NCBI GenBank assembly: GCA_964512765.1
Contig: CAZEKF010000025.1
Coordinates: 1-16,197 of the forward strand
Reading direction: 5' to 3'
Source: GW2011-AR15 sp964512765
GTDB taxonomy: Archaea > Nanobdellota > Nanobdellia > Woesearchaeales > GW2011-AR15
DNA: 16,197 bases
Under the pieces are notes generated by a model, which worked only from the letters and a program-made list of their open reading frames with translations, searched no databases and had not been told where the DNA came from. Below are positions 12,721-16,197 of this stretch, one piece after another (position 1 is the stretch's first letter; every line of letters begins with the position of its first letter). The position numbers and the translations under genes were made by a program.

Positions 12721-12731
12721 TTAAAATATTT
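12721..12731. promoter_or_regulatory. Shared bidirectional TATA-like element
   Basis: TTAAAATATTT is nearly palindromic. Its centre is 26 nt from the ATG at 12752 (plus) and 30 nt from the ATG at 12696 (minus). It is the only good TATA-like match for the minus gene; TATATT at 12735-12740 is a weaker alternative for neither start at the expected distance. Confidence 0.4.
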
Positions 12732-12751
12732 GCTATATTTACTGTATTAAT

Positions 12752-13846
12752 ATGGACATAATCAAACAAATTCTTGACACAATAGGACCAAGACCTTCTG
12801 CTAGCAAACAAGAACGAGATACTGGAATAATCATAAAGAAAGAATTGGAAAAACATTGTAATGAAGTTAACGAAGAGAAATTTTATTGTTATCCTAGCTC
12901 AACCAATGCTTGGATGTATATTTCTTTGATATTATTCTTAGGGTCTGTGTTATGGTACTTCACAAACCCATTAGTTTCTTTTAGTTTGGTGGTATTGTAT
13001 GGGATAAATTATTTTGTTAATAAAATATTAAACATCCATATTTACAAGTACTTTTTTCCAAAAAACTCCTCTTATAACATAATCGGAAAAATAAAGTCTA
13101 TTAAAACAAAGAAAAAAACAATTATTTTCACTGCACATCATGATTCAGGTAATGTTTCACCATTATTTGAAAAAACTGGAATGGCACTAATTAAGCTAAA
13201 CATCTTTCTAACTGCTGTTTCATTCATAATTGTATTCATTAACCAATTTGTTCAATACATTCCTTTATACTTTGTATTGTGCTTCAACTTATTCTTATTA
13301 GGATACATTACATTAAACATTAAATCAAAACAATACTCACCTGGAGCTAATGATAATTTATCGGGTGTTGCTACATTAATTGAGATCTCAAAAAAAATAA
13401 AAAAACAAGATCACACAGAAATAATTTTCATATCGTTTGGAGCAGAAGAAATTGGTTGTATTGGTTCTAAATCTTATGTAAGAAAGCATTACAATGAAAT
13501 TAAAAACTCTATTATAATAAATTTTGAATCTGTTAGTTTAGGCAAATTTGGTTTCATGGAGAAAGAAAGATTTTTTGTTAATTATGATAAAACAACAACA
13601 ACTAATTTCAAAAAACTAATCAGAAAACACAAAGGAAAATTAACAAACAAAAAAATAGGTTTCATGGGGATAAGTGATGCTGGCAGTTTTGCGCAGAAAG
13701 GTATTAAAGCAATCTCAATAACAGCTGTTGATGATAAAGGTAACATACCGAACTGGCATTCTTTAAATGATGTAAAAGTAAAAAAGGAAAATATTAATAT
13801 TCTAGTTAAATCTGCAATTGATTATGCCTTACGTGACAAGCTTTGA
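12752..13846 (+). CDS. Membrane-bound M28 family zinc metallopeptidase
   Basis: 364 aa. Metal ligands and catalytic residues of M28 are all visible: H129 and D131 in AHHDSG, D201 in GANDNLSG, E232 (catalytic base) and E233 (ligand) in AEEIG, an acidic ligand E259 in NFESV (commonly Asp in the family), and H336 in NWHSLND. Two hydrophobic hairpins are present: residues 53-92 before the catalytic core, and 147-189 inserted between D131 and D201. The fold is therefore anchored by about four TM helices, with the active site formed by segments that flank the second hairpin. The protein has no signal peptide; it likely acts as an aminopeptidase or carboxypeptidase on membrane-facing peptides. A leaderless start at ATG 12752 is supported by a TATA-like element 26 nt upstream. 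It overlaps the next gene by 23 bp. Confidence 0.9.
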   Translation: MDIIKQILDTIGPRPSASKQERDTGIIIKKELEKHCNEVNEEKFYCYPSSTNAWMYISLILFLGSVLWYFTNPLVSFSLVVLYGINYFVNKILNIHIYKYFFPKNSSYNIIGKIKSIKTKKKTIIFTAHHDSGNVSPLFEKTGMALIKLNIFLTAVSFIIVFINQFVQYIPLYFVLCFNLFLLGYITLNIKSKQYSPGANDNLSGVATLIEISKKIKKQDHTEIIFISFGAEEIGCIGSKSYVRKHYNEIKNSIIINFESVSLGKFGFMEKERFFVNYDKTTTTNFKKLIRKHKGKLTNKKIGFMGISDAGSFAQKGIKAISITAVDDKGNIPNWHSLNDVKVKKENINILVKSAIDYALRDKL

Positions 13847-14660
13847 TCAAACTAATATCTATTACCACAAATCAACATGCATAAAACCAAAAGGCACTAT
13901 TCTATTTATTCATGGTGGTTTTTTTGGGAATAATACTTTACTTGGTAAATTACATAGAGAATTCAAACAAAATTATAATATAATCGCTCCAGATAACCGA
14001 GGCAGAGGCAGATCCAGTTATCCAGAAAATCTAAAGAATCAAACATTAGAAGATTATGCAAAGGACGCGTATAAAGTATTGAAACAAGAAAAATTAAAAA
14101 AAGTTTATGTTGTTGGTGTTAGTTTTGGAACTATTATTGCTGAAAAGTTTGTTGCAATGTTTGGTAAAGAAATAACTATTAAAAAACTTGTCTTAGTATC
14201 TTCAACCTATACAACAACTTTTTCTAAGAAAAATCCTGTTCTAAGACTAATTGTTGGAATAATCAAAGTTATAGTTTATGGACTAGGCGCTATCTGGCCG
14301 TTTCCTGACAGGAGCAACAAATATGCTAATTACGCGGATGTTCCAGAATTATTTTTTTATCCAAGATATGGCCTTGCATTAGTAATGAACAATTCTATTA
14401 AGACATTTTTAAAAAGATATAAGATAGCATTTAGATTAACAGATTATGAAGTTACTGAAAAAGAACTCGAAAAAATTAGTTGTCCTACTTTACTTGTCTA
14501 TGGAAAAAAAGATAAATTATTTCCTTATAAGTTTCAAGAACATATATTAAAACACATTAAGAACTCTAAGATAAATTTTATAGAAGATTATAGTCATAAC
14601 ATCCACATGCACAGGACTGAAAAAGTTGCCCAGTTTATGAAGTCATTTTTTAAAGAATAA
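13824..14660 (+). CDS. Alpha/beta-hydrolase fold protein
   Basis: 278 aa from ATG 13824 (MPYVTSFDQTNIYYHKS). A TTG two codons earlier could extend it, but the ATG fits the usual first strand. Fold features: FIHGGFFG oxyanion turn (about 28-35), DNRGRGRSSYP (57-67), the nucleophile elbow GVSFGT (98-103, Ser100), the acid Asp230 in VYGKKDKLFP, and His258 in DYSHNIHMHR. That is a complete Ser-His-Asp triad. Family members are esterases, lipases, peptidases or C-C hydrolases; the cap region (about 135-205, FPDRSNKYANYADVPELFFY) is distinctive but does not identify a substrate. It overlaps the M28 gene by 23 bp, so the two are probably cotranscribed and coupled. Its 3' end overlaps the MBL gene by 18 bp (convergent). 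Confidence 0.9.
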   Translation: MPYVTSFDQTNIYYHKSTCIKPKGTILFIHGGFFGNNTLLGKLHREFKQNYNIIAPDNRGRGRSSYPENLKNQTLEDYAKDAYKVLKQEKLKKVYVVGVSFGTIIAEKFVAMFGKEITIKKLVLVSSTYTTTFSKKNPVLRLIVGIIKVIVYGLGAIWPFPDRSNKYANYADVPELFFYPRYGLALVMNNSIKTFLKRYKIAFRLTDYEVTEKELEKISCPTLLVYGKKDKLFPYKFQEHILKHIKNSKINFIEDYSHNIHMHRTEKVAQFMKSFFKE

Positions 14661-15395
14661 CTCAGAAGGATTAATGTCTGGATGAAAAAAATAATGTTTA
14701 TATTCTGTTAAACTAACTTTCTTAACACTTTTTTCAACATTTTCATTATCCTCATCAATTATGTTGCAAAAGTACCATTTCAACGGATCTTTTTCTTTAT
14801 CCAGCCAAGTGCCAGAAATTGTTACTCTATGTTTTTTGCTTATGAATCCAATAGAACCTGTAGTATGGCCAGGTATGTGTTTAACAACAAACTCTGTGCC
14901 GAGTATTTTTTCATTATTTTTAACAAAAGTACCAAATTTCCATTTTTTATAGCCAGCACTTCTATACCTATCGTTTAACGAAGTATTGAAGACTTTTAGC
15001 ATCTTCTTCTTTTCAACATCGTACTTATGAATCTTTATTAAAGGCAGGTTTCCAAACTGCTTCTGAACTTTATTTTGTAACTCTGGCGCGTTCTCTGAAT
15101 GGTCAAAGTGGTAGTGAGACACATAAATCTGTGATATTGTTTTATTAGGAAAATGTTTTTTTAGAGTTTTTAATATTAGATCTGCATTATGCGTTTTTTT
15201 TAGATATCTTCTTAAAAAAGGTGATAATGAATTGTATTTGGGCCCAGGCTCTATTAAAACAACTCTGTTTTTTGTGTTAAGAAAATAACACCACACTCCA
15301 AACTTAGGATATTTAATAAGAAGAGCGTCATGTTTTAATAATAACCTAGCTAAAACAATTTTTTTATTTTCTTTAATCAGAATTTCAAAAGTCAT
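14643..15395 (-). CDS. MBL-fold metallo-hydrolase with altered metal site
   Basis: 250 aa. Motif 2 HYHFDH (94-99) gives the HxHxDH ligands. PGHTTGS (175-181, His177) is the third motif. The fourth motif, normally GD with a bridging Asp, reads SGTWLD (194-199): the Asp position is Thr196, and D199 lies three residues later. A His near the C-terminus (FFHPD, 237-240) fits the last ligand. N-terminal strand pairs (VVLIEPGPKYN, 45-55) agree with the fold. The family includes glyoxalase II, lactonases and RNases; size, a lone MBL domain and no CASP motifs fit a small-molecule hydrolase. The 24-aa basic N-terminal part is unusual. It is the second gene after PLD-LTD on this strand (32 bp apart) and overlaps the alpha/beta hydrolase end by 18 bp. 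Confidence 0.85.
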   Translation of the reverse strand: MTFEILIKENKKIVLARLLLKHDALLIKYPKFGVWCYFLNTKNRVVLIEPGPKYNSLSPFLRRYLKKTHNADLILKTLKKHFPNKTISQIYVSHYHFDHSENAPELQNKVQKQFGNLPLIKIHKYDVEKKKMLKVFNTSLNDRYRSAGYKKWKFGTFVKNNEKILGTEFVVKHIPGHTTGSIGFISKKHRVTISGTWLDKEKDPLKWYFCNIIDEDNENVEKSVKKVSLTEYKHYFFHPDINPSELFFKK

Positions 15396-15427
15396 TGGTT
15401 CTTAATAAATTTAGAAATAATAAAAAG

Positions 15428-16197
15428 CTAACTGATATACCATGAAGATTCGTGAACTAAGTTATTGTTCCTAACAAGACTTTGTCCTTCTTTTGCTTCC
15501 AAATTCCACAATCCTTCCCATGCAACAAAGTCAATAATATTGTGGTTGTGTTTTAACATTAATATTCCGTTTGAATTTTTTAAGGAAAAACTTGACTTAA
15601 CTTTAATTGTTTTATTTGGTATTAAATTTCCATGTAAACGTGAATTTGTTTTGTTATTGCTTAAAAAATAATAACCTAAATCAATTTCATTAGTTCCAAC
15701 ATTTTTCAATTCAACAAATTCATTATCTTTATCACTTCCAACTGCATCATACAAAACTTTGTTAATGATTAAATCTGAAACAGACCTTGGAATTGTTTCT
15801 TTATAATTGTATTGTTGATCAAATTCATCTAAGAATTTCTCAGCAACTTCTTTGTTATGAATAATTAAGATATTTTCATCGTTTCTTTCATTAGCGTTTT
15901 TAGTTGGGTTGTAACTTCCTGTGATTACTGTTTTTTCATCTATGATAAACACTTTATGATGAAACGTGTACTTGTTTTTGTCAATAATAGAAAATTCTTT
16001 AAGATCTTCATATCTGGAATATTTGCCTAATTGTTTTTTCTCAAGAATACCTTTAACATTTAAACCTATATAATCGTTGTTGTATAACAAATTTCCAATA
16101 TCTTCATCAGTAAAGCTAAATACCATAAAATAAATTGAGTTGTTAGCTTGTTTTAATGTGTTAATAACTCTTAACTTACAATTGTCTTCTGGGCAAA
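15428..16197 (-). CDS. PLD-type nuclease domain fused to lamin-tail domain (5' partial)
   Basis: The frame is open to the right edge, so the N-terminus is missing; the internal ATG at 16126 is not the start. The visible 23 residues before it (CPEDNCKLRVINTLKQANNS) and then IYFMVFSFTDEDIG belong to the first strand-helix unit of a phospholipase D/Nuc domain. Numbering from that Met, the HKD motif is HHKVFIID (56-63), followed by GSYNPTKNA (70-78). Residues 118-205 form a lamin-tail (LTD) beta-domain: INKVLYDAVGSDKDNEFVEL, LGYYFLSN, ILMLKHNHNIIDFVAW. The CPxDxC head and LTD suggest a secreted or surface-attached nuclease acting on DNA or phosphodiester polymers. One HKD implies it works as a dimer, as Nuc does. 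A signal peptide would lie outside the window. Confidence 0.85.
   Translation of the reverse strand, partial: CPEDNCKLRVINTLKQANNSIYFMVFSFTDEDIGNLLYNNDYIGLNVKGILEKKQLGKYSRYEDLKEFSIIDKNKYTFHHKVFIIDEKTVITGSYNPTKNANERNDENILIIHNKEVAEKFLDEFDQQYNYKETIPRSVSDLIINKVLYDAVGSDKDNEFVELKNVGTNEIDLGYYFLSNNKTNSRLHGNLIPNKTIKVKSSFSLKNSNGILMLKHNHNIIDFVAWEGLWNLEAKEGQSLVRNNNLVHESSWYIS

Noticed and set aside
13818..13823. TTG at 13818 as start of the alpha/beta hydrolase
   Set aside because: No SD is present and the ATG six bases later gives a normal N-terminus for the fold; kept only as an alternative.
15465..15671. Plus-strand 68-aa frame inside the PLD-LTD gene
   Set aside because: Antisense to the lamin-tail coding part and without start signals.
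16124..16126. ATG at 16126 as the start of the PLD-LTD protein
   Set aside because: The frame stays open to the window edge and the upstream residues complete the first PLD helix, so the gene is 5' truncated, not started here.

Overview
The window is a gene-dense, AT-rich stretch of an archaeal chromosome, most likely from a DPANN lineage of the Woesearchaeota/Pacearchaeota type. The archaeal signs are a deoxyhypusine synthase (for aIF5A), a two-KH-domain Pno1/Dim2-type RNA-processing protein, a short EF-Tu-domain-2-like protein and several archaeal class III (type IV pilin-like) signal peptides. Promoters also fit: TATA-like boxes lie about 25-30 nt before start codons, so many transcripts look leaderless, and internal or led genes use a GGTGA Shine-Dalgarno (SD) site. 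The phylum is inferred from gene style and cannot be proven here. I saw no rRNA, tRNA, CRISPR array, insertion sequence or integrase.

Layout. (1) 1-832, minus strand: a tightly overlapping run of three pilin-like genes. The second appears to start at a non-standard ATT, and the third runs off the left edge. (2) 943-2042: a charged cytoplasmic protein and a two-TM protein with a possible SCP2-like domain, with overlapping convergent stop codons. (3) 2102-5228, minus strand: MscS channel, a 2-TM protein, an EF-Tu-domain-2-like protein, an FAD/NAD(P)H oxidoreductase and a ZIP metal transporter. (4) 5309-6737: KH-domain protein and a DMT/EamA transporter, convergent. (5) 6875-8832, plus strand: deoxyhypusine synthase and a fold-III PLP decarboxylase joined by an ATGA overlap, plausibly a polyamine/hypusine unit. 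(6) 8836-10632, minus strand: a 598-residue exported, Cys-rich, acidic surface protein. (7) 10685-11410: a 52-aa single-TM protein (11120-11278), then a DUF4258-like and a DUF2283-like protein, a pair resembling toxin-antitoxin modules; 9-bp repeats lie just upstream. (8) 11411-12696, minus strand: NUDIX hydrolase and a second DMT transporter. (9) 12752-16197: a membrane M28 metallopeptidase, an alpha/beta hydrolase, an MBL-fold hydrolase and a truncated PLD-nuclease/lamin-tail fusion.

The main themes are cell-surface and secreted proteins (pilin-like genes, the 598-aa protein, PLD-LTD), membrane transport and hydrolases, plus a few translation-related core genes. No complete new defence or biosynthetic system is obvious. 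The best leads are the ATT-started pilin gene, the unlisted 52-aa gene beside the DUF4258/DUF2283 pair, the DHS-decarboxylase operon with an altered catalytic-loop motif, and GGTGA sites that shift three start codons from where a simple ORF caller would put them.
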